A stretch of 64,000 bases of DNA from Luzula sylvatica (GCA_946800325.1 OX326960.1:54582855-54646854), one strand, 5' to 3'. Positions 47,188-60,260 are shown, numbered from the stretch's first letter. Program-made: numbers and translations. Notes: generated from the sequence alone by a model not told the origin.

Positions 47188-49621
47188 GAATATACCTCTC
47201 TAAAATATGAAAATATCAAAAATATCCTTTTACAAAAACCCTTCAAATCTGATAATATCAAATATACCCCGCATTATTGCAATTTGGTCTTTTGACTGAA
47301 TTTGAAAAATTGGATAGTCATGAATTTGACTGAATTTGGCCGTGAGAAAGTTTGAGTGAATTCGCTGTGAGATTCATTGTAAACCCTAATTTGTTTGTAA
47401 ATAATTTATTTACAAAAGGCAAATTCATTATGACAGAATTTGACTGAATTTGAAATTTTTTTAAAAAGAAATATTGTGAAGAAAGTAAAAAAAAAAGTTT
47501 GAAACGTGAATTATTAGATTTAGAAAGTAAAATTTGAAATTACTTCTCAATGTTGTCGGTTTTGGATAGCTTGAACATTTCCTTGAACTCTCTAACAAAA
47601 TTGGAGGTAAATTTTCTAAACCGAAAAAAAGAAGTTAAAATACACTTGCAACAAAATTTTCAAGAAAAACAAAATAGACCAAATTCAAATGAACTGAATT
47701 ATTATTCCCAAAGAGAAAGAAATGTCAGATGTTTTGCGAATAGAATTCAGTTTCTATAAATTATTCATACAAAACAAAAATAGTTTTGTAAGTGAATTTA
47801 TAGTATTTATTTTGATATTTTATTTTTCTTAAATAATTAAAATTTTGAATACATATAATAGTGCATTATAGGATAATAGATCAAGAAAAAATCATCTCTC
47901 GCATTTCGCAACTTTTCAAGGATAAAAAGTGTCATTTCTACCATTTCATTTGTAAGGGGCCTATTGTAGTTGTAGTAATAATCGCTTCACATGTGTAACT
48001 TAGGAGTGGAAATTTTCCTGTTTTAAATATTTTTTATGTTTAATAATTTTTGTTTGTATTACGTGTTTTTGACGTCTACAAATACTAAAAATCAAACATG
48101 CCCTTAAAAGAGATTTCAAATATATTCCTTGACTTTCTTAAAAAGTAAGACGCTCGATCCCATTCACTTGGCCTACGCAAGGAAGGAAAGTGATTGACTT
48201 GCTTGCTTCCTGAAATCAATTATTATTGACAATATTTCAATAGCTCCTTACAAAGCTTTAGAGTTATTGTTCATTCATGGATCGGCGCGGTATACCGTCA
48301 TATCTGAATTAATTATCTATTTATTGGTTTCCTTAATTATTGTTTATTTTCATGATTATTAGGCTGCAGTAGATATCATTATTATTAGATGCCAGCAGTA
48401 TATTTTGTCTTATATTTGACTATTTGACTTGTTTAATCTTTTTAATTCATGATTATTCTTTTTTGCAACTATTTATCTTATTTATTGGCTTTTTTGTTGA
48501 TTATTAAATTAAACTAATCAACAAGATGTTATTATTAACTGTTAATTCGGACCCAAATATGTGTAATTATATTTGTTATGTATATTTCTAATTTCAAATT
48601 ATTTATGCTTCAAATAGAATATATCTAGACAGTGTATCTGCTTTCGTAACACACAAATTTGATGTATTTTTTGTCCTTATTTTCTGTGTTAAGAGGGTTT
48701 TCTTATTTTGTTGACAATTAGTTTGCCCAAATTAAAAAAGATAGAACTATCAATTCTTTTGTTGAGATTCTGTGCAAATGTAGTTTTCCGCTTTAACTTT
48801 ATTTTTTGGTTACTAAATGAAGACATACATCTCTCTGTCCCATAAAAACTAAATTAGGAATATTCCTTGATTTTCTTAAAAAATAAAAGATATCTCAAAT
48901 ATATTCCTTGATTTTCTTCAAAAAGTTATTACTAAATTAATGCTCTTCTCGGAATCCTCGGACTTATTTAAATAGCTACTGTATTTGATTTCTTATTATT
49001 CTAGAAGAAAAAACATTCACATGGATATTTGACTCTTGTATTATTATTGCATTTGCATATTATAATTTATATTAGTTACTTCGATGATTTATTTTGTTGA
49101 TTGCCGGTAAGTTGATATTTGTTGTTGTCGCGTATTATTTATTGTTGTTGATTAACGCTTGCATAGTTTAATATTATTTTTCTTTATGATGTGATATTTT
49201 TATTCAATAAAAAGTTTGAACTCGAGGAAGCTTCCTAGTGCTTTTTGATTTTGATTTGATTTTATAGATTGACGTGGCATAAGATGCAGGTGCCACGTCA
49301 GCAGCAGATTGAGTGCAGGGGTTTACACTTGCGGGGTACTTAAATCTTATTGATATTGTTGCTATCAATATCTAGTAATCTACTCTACTCCACATTTATT
49401 TTGTTGTTTTTCTTTCATTCTTCATAATTCTGAGCTATCACAATAAATCTTTGCCACGTCATTGTTGCTAAGATTTCGTAAACTTTCATGTGGACTTGAG
49501 AAATTCTTTCATGTGCCTTTCTTCGTCCCCTAATACCAAGGAAATTTCCTCGAGAAATTCTTTCGTACACCAAATTCATTTGCTAGCCGGTTACCCATGC
49601 ATTCAATCGAGGGCAAATAAG
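47188..49621. other. AT-rich DNA without recognisable genes
   Basis: Matches 5384-8135 of unit 1 without the MITE; the empty MITE site is near 49250-49266. No gene is seen. Confidence 0.5.
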
Positions 49622-49816
49622 CTATGTTGCACGGATACGGGTACGGGTATCGTATCCGATACGATACGAATACGGCGATACGATAATTTTTGAAAAATCA
49701 CGGATACGGATACGGCTATATTGTCATTATTTTAATATATTTATATTATATATAATAAATAAATAAATAATAAATTAAATAATATTTTTAAATTAAATAT
49801 CATGACAATAAAAAAA

Positions 49817-52800
49817 AGGGGAAATTTCTCATGTGTCCCTATTAAATTCATCAATTACATATATATCCCTCTTAAGTTATTAATATCATATTTATCCCTA
49901 CTAAATCTTATTAATATCAAATTTATCCAAAATTAACAATTCTGTTAAATTTAACAGAAAAATAATTTAAAATGACTATTTTACCCCCTCATTTCATTAA
50001 CCCTAACTTCAATAATAAAACCCCAAACCCGATAACATGCGACCACTCTATCTTCCCATCTTCATACTGTCATGAAGCTCTTCTCATGTTCATACACTGG
50101 TGCTCTTCTCTATCGTGAAGCTCAAGGAGGCAAAGATTCGGGGTATTAGCGAGGCGGTCTTGCGAGACGATCTGGTGCGGGTGAGGCGATCTGACAATTC
50201 CATCTTCTGGCGAGGTTTTCCCTTAGAGTGGTTTTCTCTTGGCGTGGTTTCTCCTGGCGAGGTTTGTTCTTATTTTGTTCTTGCGAGATTTCTATGTTGT
50301 TTGATTTTCTCTTGTATTTGCTCTTATTTTCTTCTTGTGAGTAATTTTGTTCAATTTGTTCTTTTTTTTGTTCAATTTGTTCCTGTTAGCAGTTTTGCTT
50401 CTATTTTGTTCGAATTTGAGAAGGAAAATTGGGCAATTGAACATTTTTATGGTAGAAGCATGAACAATAGATCATGTTTATGGTTCAAGCATGAACAATT
50501 GAACAACGAACAAATTTTTGGTACGGGTTTATAATTTTATATATCTCCTTTTTGCTTATTTAGGCTCGAATTAACCGAAGCATGGTGAATACGAGTAACT
50601 GAATATCATCGAAGCTTAGACAATCAATGCTTGATATGGTAATACTTTTCTCCCTTTTTGCTTATTTAATACAATTTTTACGATTTTTTCATTCATTTGG
50701 TGTATGATCCTTTCTAAATTAGGGGTTTAGGACACCCAATTTATTTTCGAACTGGGACAGAATGTTAATAGACAATTGTGATTTAACTGGAGATCTCAAT
50801 TATAGTTACTGTCCAGTGCAGTTGAACTGGAGAAGATCGCTAGGAATATCCAGAATTGTTTGCGAAGTTCTGGGCACCAGAAGGTCGATAATTGATTTAT
50901 CTTAATAGTAAGTGTCAAATATGTTTTATATTCAACTGAATTTAGGGTTTAGTATAATATGCTGCATCTATAATTGATATTCATTACATGATAACAGAGA
51001 ATATATTTGTTTATCAAATTTTATTTTATTTTAGCTTTATGTATATGTTGGATACATGCAACAAACAATTGATGTGGATGGAGATGGAAGGCAAGCTAGA
51101 TCATCATCAGGTAGTGAATGCTAGAGAGAGCAATAAGAAGAAAGGGGAGTGAGAGAAATGTAGAGCCCATTTTTTTTCTTGATTTTGTCGTGTAATCACA
51201 ATATAAATTTTCATGCTTATGGATGATCTTGTTTGTAACTCAAGTAAAGGATTCTTGGTATTTTATGAAATTCTCATTTAGCAGTAGGTCATTTTTTACT
51301 ATTATTTACATTATGTTATGTTTTATTTTATTTTCATTTAGAATTGTTATGTTTTAATTCATAACTCATTTCATTTGATTCAGTTTAATCAGTAAATTTG
51401 ATGTATTTTGCATGTTCATGATATTATTAATTGTAATAATAGAGTTTGCATCTCAATCTAAGTTCCCACCTGGGATGAGTTCTCGCGACTTGTTCGAGAG
51501 GAGGTTTGATGAAACAATTCACAACTCCTAAATAAAATAACTCAGAACAAACAAATCACAACTCTAGATATGTGTATAAAAATTCATGATTACATAAATA
51601 TTAACCAAGGATTACATAAATTCTAGGCAAGATCATAACTCAAAATTACATAAATACTAGCTAAAGCTTCCAGTTTTTCCTCCATGCATATTATGCTTTT
51701 CGAGTAATTTTATCTGCACGAAATATTTGTTTCTTTTCCTCGATGTGAAAATTAGGGGTCTTAAAGTTCATCCTCGAAATACTTCCACTACCTATTTGAA
51801 ACCAAAATGAAGATCATTTGTGTGCGGGCTCAAGTGCACTAGTTATCGCTGCGTATTTAAGTTCCAACTTCAAAATGGAGATAACATAATATTAGTTTTT
51901 CAGGAAAATCAAGCTGGATTATAGAGGAATAAATATGGGAATAAATATGAGCAATAGAAGGAAGATAAACCGCATGGCCAGTTCCGTTTTGGCAGCACTC
52001 AATGACGGGTTGAGAATCATGTCCTGTTTTTGCGAAGCATGTTTCCCAATCTTTGCATGTGTGGTTCACCACCATAGTCTCCACGCAATTAATGAAACTG
52101 AAGTGCGCGTCCTGCAAAGTTTGCAATATTTAATAGGATAATTAATGTACATATCGATTTGTAAATGACAAAGATCATATCAACATTTTATAGTGTGAAT
52201 CAAGATTAAATACTAGGGAGAAAAGTATTACCATATCGGGCCAAGAATTGATTGTCGAATCTTCAATGATATTTAGTAAGCACTCATATTCACCATGCTT
52301 CAGAAAATTCTAGCCTAAATAAGCAAAAATGAGAGATATAAAATTATAAACTCATACCATAAATTTGTTCGTTATTCAATTGTGCAAATGTTTGTTCAAT
52401 TGTTCATGCTTGAACCATAAACATGTTCAACTTTCATGCTTCTACCATAAACATGCTCTATTGCCCAATTTCCCTTCTCAAATTCGAACAAAATAAGAGC
52501 AAAACTGCTAACAGGAACAAATTGAACAAAAAAAAGAACAAATTGAACAAAACTACTGTCTACTCACAAGAAGAAAATAAGAGCAAATACAAGAGAAAAT
52601 CAACCAACATAGAAACCTCGCAAGAACAAAATAAGAGCAAACCGCGGCAAGAGAAAACCATGCCAGTAGTTGGAATCGTCGGGTCGCCTCACCCGCACCA
52701 GATTGTCTCGCCAGATCGCCTCGCCCATACCCCAAATCTTTGCCTCCTTGGGCTTCACGATGGAGAAGAGCACCAGTGTATGAAGATGAGAAGAGCATCA

Positions 52801-53066
52801 CGGAAGTATGAAGATGGAAAGATAGAGAGTACTCACATGTTATTGGGTTATCGAATTTGGAGTTTTATTATTGGAGTTTTGTGTTAATGAATTGAGGGGT
52901 AAAATAGTCAATTCAAATTAATTTTCTGTTAAATTTAACCAAATTGTTAATTTTGGATAAATTTGATATTAGTAAGATTTAGTAGGGATAAATATGATAT
53001 TATCAATTTAAGAGGGATAAATATGTAATTTATGAGTTTAGTAGTGATATAGGAGAAATTTCCCCT
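49817..53066. mobile_element. Foldback element with about 845-bp inverted arms, nested
   Basis: Arms 49817-50657 and 52217-53066 are long inverted copies, beginning AGGGGAAATTTCTC at both ends. It sits in a run of A, so the target duplication (7-8 A) is not informative. Long arms are typical of Mutator-like foldback elements. Arm-encoded frames mirror each other (the Phe/Cys-rich frame at 50100-50534 reappears inverted near 52553-52801) and are not genes. The 1.56-kb centre has no transposase. Confidence 0.85.
51857..52126 (-). other. Unrecognised open frame in the nested element's centre
   Basis: An 89-codon frame with a Cys-containing stretch (VNHTCKDWETCFAKTG) lies between the arms. It has no recognised domain. 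It could be a captured host exon, as Mutator-like elements often carry, or chance. Confidence 0.2.
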
Positions 53067-53594
53067 AAAAAAAATAAACATAACAATACAAGTATCATAA
53101 AATTATCTTAAATTATTTTAGAAGTATCATAAAACTAATTTTAGAAGTATCCTAAAACTAATTTTAGAAGTATCCTAGAAGTATCATATACAAATTATTT
53201 AAAAATATTATGAGCCAAAACATATATTGGGCCGAAGTATCCTAAATGGAGTATCCCAGCCGTATCATAAACGTATCTCAGCCGTATCCTGCCGTATCCT
53301 GCCGTATCCCCGCCGTATCCGAAAAAAATAAATATTAAAATAATCGGATACGCCACGTGGCGTATCCGATACGTATCGCAGCCGTATCGCACCCGTATCC
53401 GTATCGGATACCCGTATCCTCAGGATACTTCTGCATTTTTGGAGTATCCGCGTAACATAGCAAATAAGTAATATCAGCTAACTAAGAACACCAAACTTAT
53501 GATGGGTTTTATAAATTCCTCTCCATTTATTCATATATTTATATGAAGTAAACGAACCAGAAAACCACGTCCAGGGTCGGTCCAAAGATTTAAT

Positions 53595-54231
53595 CACTGT
53601 TCTAAATATTACTGATATTGATCGGTATGTCGGTTTCATATTTCTAATCAGTGTCACTTCGTTACGATATGCTCCGTATCGATTGAGTAAATCGGTCGAC
53701 CGATACACGGACCGATATGGGCCGATATGGGCCGATATTTGGACCGATTTAAACCGATTTGGATTTAAAACGTAATTTATTTTTAATAATATATTGGGCT
53801 GGCCCATCTTTTAAAAATATTTTCATCTCATTCTTTCTTTATCTAATATTTTTGGTCGGAAATAAAATCGATTTTGATCCGGACGAGGTAAGATTTTCAT
53901 TGGAGGTACCCGCATCTACATCGAAAGTCAATGAACACGATTTCGTGGTTTAGTTTATTGTATTATTTGGAAATTTGATGTTATAATTTTAAATGTATCT
54001 TTAGTTTAACTTGAAATTTATGTGTATTGTTGAATTTTGAATATTAATCATGTAAAATTTAAATTAGTTTAAAAAACTCAATATAAATTAATAGTATAAT
54101 AATCAATTTAATATATTAATATTAAAAAGTACTATACCACTGATATTTTCCGCTATGAATCCGCTATGTCAGTTATATCTCTTATCGGTAGTTGATCGAT
54201 CTATAAGCGATATGTGATATATGTAACATTG
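53595..54231. mobile_element. hAT-like non-autonomous element (unit 3 copy)
   Basis: A perfect 8-bp duplication GATTTAAT (53587-53594, 54232-54239) flanks inverted ends of CAMTGTTnnnnATATYAC type. Compared with unit 1 it keeps an extra run of ATCGGTCGACCGAT and GGGCCGATAT repeats near 53690-53760. The internal frame differs from unit 1 by a deletion. Confidence 0.85.
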
Positions 54232-56367
54232 GATTTAATAGATCCTAAGTCAAATTATAAATCAAACTCAATTTTTTTTTATAATGGACCCTAAGTTTTT
54301 TTATTATAGTATGTAATTTGTTAAAATGAACCCCAAATTTTTTATAATGGACCCCAAAATTTTTATAATGGACCCAAAATTTTATAAATTATACTACCTA
54401 ATTTTTTTATTTGAATCCGGACCCGAAACGGTGGCTTCATTTTTTTTATGCATGGGCCGGGCCTGACCACAATTGCGTATTTATGTGGACAATACAATAA
54501 ATGTCTCGTGCACATAGTTTGAACTGAAGTGAGTACAAAATTTTATTATGACATAAATTATCACAATAATTAATGTTCAAAACTAAAATAAATACTATGA
54601 ATATACACTATATACAACATTTTATTGTCAATATAGGTGATTCGTTATTAATATATTATTTTTTTCTCTAAAAGTAGGACGTTATTGTTGCTAACTTACA
54701 ATTTTTCACTCAATATACCAATTTTCGATGTTCATGTATATATTTTCTTGTCAATATATTGTTTTCAATAATTGTATATTAACATCAATCTAATATGAAA
54801 CTCAAAATAAAGATAAATTTCAAGTGAATATATTTTATAATTTCAAATATTTTATTATAGAAAATATTAATGATATTTTGTATGTTCATAACATTATATA
54901 TTAATTTGTTAGCACTAGATGTTTGAACTCTTTAAATTTGGACATATAACATAATTTGAAATTATACAAAACTAGGAGAATATTTGCGTTCCACGGCGAA
55001 CATGTTAATTATGTTTTTCTTCATAATTAAAAATACATATTTCTATGATTATCTATAAAATTATTTTAAATCATTTATCTATTATTAAGATTATTTATAT
55101 GTTTTTACAATAACAAAATCTCATGTTTTAAAATCAAATAATAACACTTGTATCAATATCATTATATAATATAAATTATTTATATCATATAAAAAAATTT
55201 AATTATATTTTTGAATATAATATAAATTTTTTATATGATATAAATTTTTTTAATTATATTTTTGAATATAACAATACTATTTGATAGGTGTTTATAAGTT
55301 CAAGAAGTTATTTAGATGGATAAATTATTTTTTAATAACTATTAGTTTTAAATAATGTAATATCAAATTTGTATGATTAAAAACACAATTTTGATAAACT
55401 TAGTATTATATGGGTTTCCTATATTTATAATTTTCTAAAAATAAATAATAATAATTAAAATTCTACTATGTAAATGAATAGTTAAAATTATCATATGTAA
55501 ACATGCATTTTTACATTGTATTTTCTTACATAATATTTTTACAAATTCAAATTATGAAAAACGATATGTATGGACTATGCTAATATGGATATCAAAATAA
55601 ATAAAAAATTAAAGCATTTAGATTTGATGTTTTTTTTTGAAATTAAATTCCATATGATGTTATTAGTATTCAATGTTCATATATATATATTTTTTCTTCA
55701 TTTATATTCACATTTTTATCATGTGAAATGATAAACAATTGAATAATTTTAGTCTAACATGAATCTAGCCACTAATAATAGTCCACTTCATTAGTGTATG
55801 ATGATATGGTTTATGAGAATGTTTAAAACATAGGGTAAAACTACGAAGACTTAACTGGTTACAAAGAAGTATGATTATAAAAAATCAATGATAATCAATG
55901 GCCTAAATTTTGTTACATGATTTAATCAAATGATTGAAATGAATGTGATGATGTGGCAAGAGAAAATTGCACACATTTGATTAAAAAAGAGTGTGAAAAA
56001 ATTAAATAGTGTGATGTGATTTTCTACAATTGTTAAAAACTATGTGTAAAATAATGAACAATAAATATCTACAAATAATACATAATCGTGAAACATCAAT
56101 GATTAATCAGTGTTCACATTTTTCTACATATCATAATCTAATTATTGAAATGATTGTGATGATTTTACACAATGAAATTGAACAAATATGAATCTAAAAT
56201 AAAAGAATAGTTAAATATATTATTTTTTAATATCAATATCTTTTTACTATGAACATATATTTTAATATACAAAATAATATTATGTCTAAATTCGAATTAG
56301 GAGTTAAATGAAACAAAACAAATGTATCAATCTTTCTATATGATCAAAAACCTGGACAATTTATTTC
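54232..56367. other. Very AT-rich noncoding tract (unit 3 copy)
   Basis: Collinear with 8870-11007, with scattered single-base and short-run differences. No gene is seen. Confidence 0.55.
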
Positions 56368-56818
56368 GGGTGGCTCTATTGCAAAAGTTAACATGATTAA
56401 ATTGAGAGCGGTTTCAATTTTGTTTTATCAAATGATCGTTATATCCCTGTTAATGATGAATTGATGATTGATATTTCTTACATTTATCTATTAGTTTATC
56501 AATTTTCATGAACCATGCAAACAAAATCTTTCATATATAAAAAATATTTTTATTCTTAATTTTTTTCGTCATAAAAAAACAATTAAATTGTAACTTGTCA
56601 TATATATTTAAATATGAAAATTAATATATATTGGTTAGATTTAGTTTTTTCATAATATTAGAAAAAATATTTTTGCATTATTCGTGGAAGATATAAATAA
56701 TAGTATATAAGTATAATAAATATCAATCAACATAAATAGGGGTATAATGGTCATTTGATTAATAAAAATTGAAATCGCTTTCAATTTAATCATGTTAGCT
56801 CTTGCAATAGCGTCACCC
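56368..56818. mobile_element. Foldback element (unit 3 copy)
   Basis: Counterpart of 11008-11458, flanked by TTTATTTC on both sides (56360-56367, 56819-56826). Confidence 0.8.
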
Positions 56819-56992
56819 TTTATTTCCTAATTTTTTTGTATCACACATGACAATATATTTTTTTTTGTTGTAAAAAAGTCCTTAGGCATATATACATTGA
56901 CACATTACATAGAGATTTCGTACAAAATCATATGTCGAGAAAATAGACGGCTTTAAACCCTTTATGCCGATAAGACTTAATTCTATAACATA

Positions 56993-57900
56993 TTACATAA
57001 ACTCTAATACAAAAAGAATTTCTTGAAATAAATTTTCTTCACAATTTCCTTCATAGATATGGCATCGATAGACAATAATTAAACCTCGGTTTTTTGAAGA
57101 CTCCAACAAGTTAATAATTGTGAATCGAGAAAAAAATTGTTGATCAAGTTTTGTATAGGAAACACTCGCAATCCTCTTGATTCTACGATGCCTAAGGGAT
57201 TTAGGGAGAGGAGAAGGAGGTAGCGGCAGTGTAGTGGCACGATGTGGAGAAGAGGAAGCCGGGGGTAAGATGGTTGCGGATCCATTTGGGTTTAGGAGTT
57301 CTTTGACTCCAGTAAAGCGGGCCCGGATAATGGACGGGCCCGGATAATGGACCATTACCACCCATATGCCACATGTAAATGGAGAGAGATAGCCCGCACA
57401 TTGCATCGGAGTACGGACTGGTCGTCACCAATTAAATTCGACCGATGGACCGAAATTAATGTGCCAAACGTGGCTATCGCTTGACGCATATACTCGATAT
57501 GCCAAAAGGGAAGGGGAAATTCGTATAATTCGACCTCGACATTCCAAAGAATATCAAAGTTACACGGTTGTGGTAACTGAGACCAAGAACGAGGCGGCAC
57601 ATTAAGATTATCTTTCCAAAATTGTGAGTCTTCGAGAAAGATAGCGATGGAGGTGTAAGATGGGGGTTTGAGAAATGAGTTTTTGTCTTGGGAGATATGA
57701 ATTGTGGTTTCAAGATCCCCGTACCTTTCGTTGATGGCTTTGCGGATGAATTGAAGTGGTGGAGCTTGATTATCGTCAATGACGATTAGAAATACCGATG
57801 CTTCAAGATCATTCCGCAATGATTGTGTGCTATCCTCCTCCGAGAAGAAGCATATGCGAGCCGAGTATGGCGATGCTATGATTGGAGCGAAATCCTTCAT
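56993..57900 (-). pseudogene. Minus-strand hypothetical gene, unit 3 copy, frameshifted
   Basis: It matches the intact 11635-12531 gene from its ATG at 57898-57900. Two 3-bp deletions keep the frame (in the HISQFDKNSFFL region), but a 17-bp tandem duplication (gggcccggataatggac at 57319-57335 and 57336-57352) shifts it about two-thirds along. The reading continues to 56993 in another frame. The upstream region now meets a Copia LTR at 58155, about 250 bp from the start codon. Confidence 0.8.
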
Positions 57901-58154
57901 TACCCGAACAAAAATGGGCCAAATTGAAAAATGAGATTAGTAATCGTGGGTATAATCAATCAATTGGAGTAGGGACTAAAACTTTCTTGTTGATTTTGGG
58001 ATTAGATCGATCTGTATGAGGAGAATCGATGGGAGAACAAATTGAAAGGAAAAAAAATGCACTGTTCGTAACTGTTACTGTCGATCGAAGTAGAGCACTC
58101 TACCAGGCCTAGTTAATCCGGCAGCGAGTAAGTATGCCGATCCGGCGGTTAGGA

Positions 58155-59218
58155 GTGAAGGAAATACAGTTTCAGGATCAACCTTAAAAGTGTACACAAG
58201 GATAAACGAATGTAAGCGTACATTCGTGGTCATATCTTTCAGTAGGAAAATCCAATTTGAATGGTTCAAATTGGGTTAGATAGATAATAAGATTATCTAC
58301 AACCTTCATATAGAAATATATTTCATACGAATGAAGTATCAGTGTCGTTTCTATGAAATACCGAAAGGCTGCAACAGTATGACATACAGTTAGTACAATA
58401 GTCATAACTTTTGCATACGAACTCCAATTGGGCCAGGACAAATTGGGTCGTGTAGATAATAAGATTATCTACAACTTTCGTGTTGGGTGATTTTCTGTCA
58501 GAAGAATTTACCAATTTCGTATGGACAGAATACTGGGCAGATACATGCAACTTTCTGTGTGAAAGAGTGTATATTGGATATACATGTCTTTTGGCCAATC
58601 CTAATCCTATATGATATAAATAGGATTTTTCTCTCTCATCTGGTGTGGTTCATTCAGTTAATTAATTCAGAATATTCTAGAGAATTGTGAGACAACTTTC
58701 TAGAGAGAGAAAGGGTGTAAAGAGAGAGAAACCGTGAAAAGGTGTTTTCCGGTATAGAGAATCAATCAATCGAGCAAGTTCGCCGGTGCATCGTCTAGGC
58801 AGTTGCACCCGCGACCGACGTCTTACGAGTCAAGGTGGATACAAGTAGAGGAGCAACATCTGGGGCTCTTTCGGTTGTGATCGATTCGGAGGAACGAAAT
58901 CTGCCGGAGACGGAAACGGGCGAATCGAGTAACGGGCTGTGGAAGCATGCGGGCATGGAACGCACGAAGACAACCCGAGGCGTGTCAAGACGGTGGGAGA
59001 CGTGCGGTATGGGACGTACGGGCTAATCACCAACGTGACACCGAAGGAAAAGAAGGATGCGAGCGATCAACCCGTCGTGCGTGATCAATTTCACGCTGGT
59101 AATCGTCTATCCTACTTTGCATCGTACCCTCGAAGTCATGGCGTGATCTTGGATTTAGGGAACCGGACAGGGCCTTCATATCCACTGCGCGGGCCCGGGG
59201 ATGGGTGAATTCCCAACA
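58155..59218 (+). repeat. 5' LTR of the Copia element
   Basis: 1064 bp bounded by TGAAGG and CCAACA, matching 20854-21921 end to end. It contains the AGATAATAAGATTATCT hairpin at 58282-58298 and 58454-58470. A left target-site duplication cannot be checked because the right end is off the window. Confidence 0.9.
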
Positions 59219-59219
59219 G

Positions 59220-59231
59220 TGGTATCAGAGC
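59220..59231 (+). other. Primer-binding site (initiator Met tRNA)
   Basis: TGGTATCAGAGC, one base after the LTR, is complementary to the 3' end of plant initiator Met tRNA, the usual primer of plant Copia elements. Confidence 0.92.
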
Positions 59232-59499
59232 GATCGCCATCGATTCGAGGGTCGAATCATAGTCGTATATTCGATATACGCACGGGTTATCAAAATTCGT
59301 ACCCGTTTGCATGATGATAGATTTAGAGATTCCAATTTCGTTAAAAATCACAAGTAGAATTCACTAGAGGTCAATCAAAAGTTGATTGAGAGTATCTAGG
59401 AATTATCGTGAAAAGGTTTCATGATTTATCGTTTCAGAAACGAGCGAAAACGGAAGAAACGGCAAAATCTGAAGAAAATTAGAATACGAAACAGTGAGT

Positions 59500-60260
59500 A
59501 AAACTAAGATAATTTTCAGTGGGAAACTCCAAATTGATTGGATCAAATTGGAGTAGTTAGATAATGAGATTATCTATGACTTTGATACAGAAAGTTTTTT
59601 CATTTGAACGAATTATCAGTGTCGTTTTTATGGAATACTGAAAAGGTGCGACTGTTTGACATACAGAGACTAAAACGTCCGTAGATGTCGCATCGAAACT
59701 CCAATTGAGTCCAATCCAATTGGGTTAGTTAGATAATAAGATTATCTAGAACTTTCGTTCACGTTCGAAGTCGGTTGGAACAATTTAATATTTTCGTTTC
59801 AACAGAATACTGAAAAGGTGTCTGTAGTTTTCTGGTTGAAAAGGTGTCTATTGGATATACTTACCTTTTCGTTTGTTCGTATTTTACTAAAACTGGTATA
59901 ACTTTCAGTAGGAAACTCAGATTTGAATGGTTCAAATTGGGTTGGTTAGATAATAAGATTATCTAGAACTTTCATGTTGTAATATATTTCATTGGAGCGA
60001 AGTATCAGTGTCATTCTAATGAAATACCGAAAGGGTGCGACAGTTTGACATATAGTCAGTAAAACGGCCGTAACGTTCGGGTCCGAACTCAAATTGGGCT
60101 GGGCCAAATTGGGTTGGAAAGATAATAAGATTATCTACAACTTTTGTGTTAGTTGATTTTCTGTCAGAGGTATTTACCATTTTCGTTCTGACAGACTACT
60201 GAAAGGGTGTATGCAGTTTTCTGTTTGAAAAGGTGTATATGAGATATACATACCTTTAGG
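59500..60260 (+). repeat. Hairpin modules in the Copia leader, 172-bp spacing
   Basis: AGATAATAAGATTATCT or a one-base variant occurs at 59559, 59731, 59948 and 60120, giving intervals 172, 217 and 172. Text around each copy (a 'tttgaa..ttcaaa' inverted repeat before, 'aactttcatgt' and 'accgaaagggtgc' after) also recurs. The same two-site module with 172-bp spacing is inside every full LTR of the family here. Confidence 0.85.

Larger units (their letters stand above)
49622..53460. mobile_element. hAT-like element interrupted by a nested long-TIR element (unit 3 only)
   Basis: The left end CTATGTTGCACGGATAC and right end read inverted (CTATGTTACGCGGATAC) form terminal inverted repeats. A perfect 8-bp duplication CAAATAAG flanks it (49614-49621, 53461-53468), and unit 1 has the empty site at 8128-8135. 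Its own sequence is only about 590 bp; both ends are dense with GTATCCG/CGGATAC motifs. The remainder is the nested element 49817-53066. Confidence 0.88.
42262..58120 (+). repeat. Segmental duplication, unit 3
   Basis: Collinear with 283-12750. It lacks the SINE and MITE of unit 1 and contains the nested pair 49622-53460 instead. It ends about 35 bp before a Copia LTR. Divergence is low and spread over coding and noncoding parts alike, which points to a recent duplication. Confidence 0.9.

Noticed and set aside
50100..50534. 144-codon Cys/Phe-rich frame
   Set aside because: It lies within the inverted arm of the nested foldback element and its mirror copy has a broken frame.
58120..58154. 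Left target duplication of the 58155 Copia element
   Set aside because: The right end of the element is outside the window, so no comparison is possible.
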